Below the pieces are notes generated by a model. It saw only the letters and a list, made by a program, of their open reading frames with translations. It did not search any database and was not told where the DNA came from. A program made the position numbers and the translations under genes. This document shows, in pieces, positions 15,080-15,099 of a DNA stretch of 15,099 bases (position 1 is the first letter of the stretch; each line of letters starts with the position of its first letter). The stretch is from an uncultured Lactobacillus sp. (GTDB lineage: Bacteria; Bacillota; Bacilli; Lactobacillales; Lactobacillaceae), in contig CALYQE010000038.1 of the NCBI GenBank assembly GCA_945281075.1, positions 1-15,099 of the forward strand, written 5' to 3'.

Positions 15080-15099
15080 ACAAAAACCGCTGAATCTAA

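Overview
This window (about 39% G+C by eye, AT-rich intergenic regions, strong AAGGAG-type ribosome binding sites) reads as chromosomal DNA of a low-GC Gram-positive lactic acid bacterium. The most likely source is Lactobacillus in the narrow sense (acidophilus/delbrueckii group). The main evidence is the order comGA-comGG, class I methyltransferase (YtxK/ComYH type), ackA, which is shared with streptococci, together with protein sequences of lactobacillar character. Species was not determined.

Left part, minus strand (5259 down to 1): a full late-competence comG operon encoding a transformation-pilus machine. It holds the ATPase ComGA, the membrane platform ComGB, the major pseudopilin ComGC, and the minor pseudopilins ComGD, ComGE, ComGF and a very short ComGG. 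These are followed by a YtxK-like methyltransferase and the 5' part of acetate kinase (ackA, cut by the window edge). Most com genes overlap or abut, which implies translational coupling.

Middle, minus strand (8725 down to 5454): yebC (YebC/PmpR/TACO1 family translation factor or regulator) with its own promoter and terminator. Next comes a two-gene unit of a RihC-type ribonucleoside hydrolase and a DcuC-family membrane carrier, preceded by a 9-bp-arm inverted repeat and closed by a symmetrical terminator that separates it from comG.

Right part, plus strand (8945 to 15079): a GadC-like APC amino-acid permease, divergent from yebC, with its own terminator. Then comes an apparent operon of a Cof-type HAD phosphatase, a MacB-type ABC ATPase and a 924-residue FtsX-type permease with a long extracytoplasmic coiled coil. 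This operon is preceded by a tandem 17-bp repeat that duplicates a TATAAT box.

I see no mobile element, prophage, CRISPR array, tRNA or rRNA, and no clearly undescribed system. The points most worth a second look are the reduced comGG (GTG start inside comGF, 51 codons, Ser at the usual Gly -1 position), the nucleoside hydrolase with Tyr where the catalytic His is expected and its pairing with a DcuC carrier, the duplicated -10 element, and the inverted repeat before the hydrolase operon.
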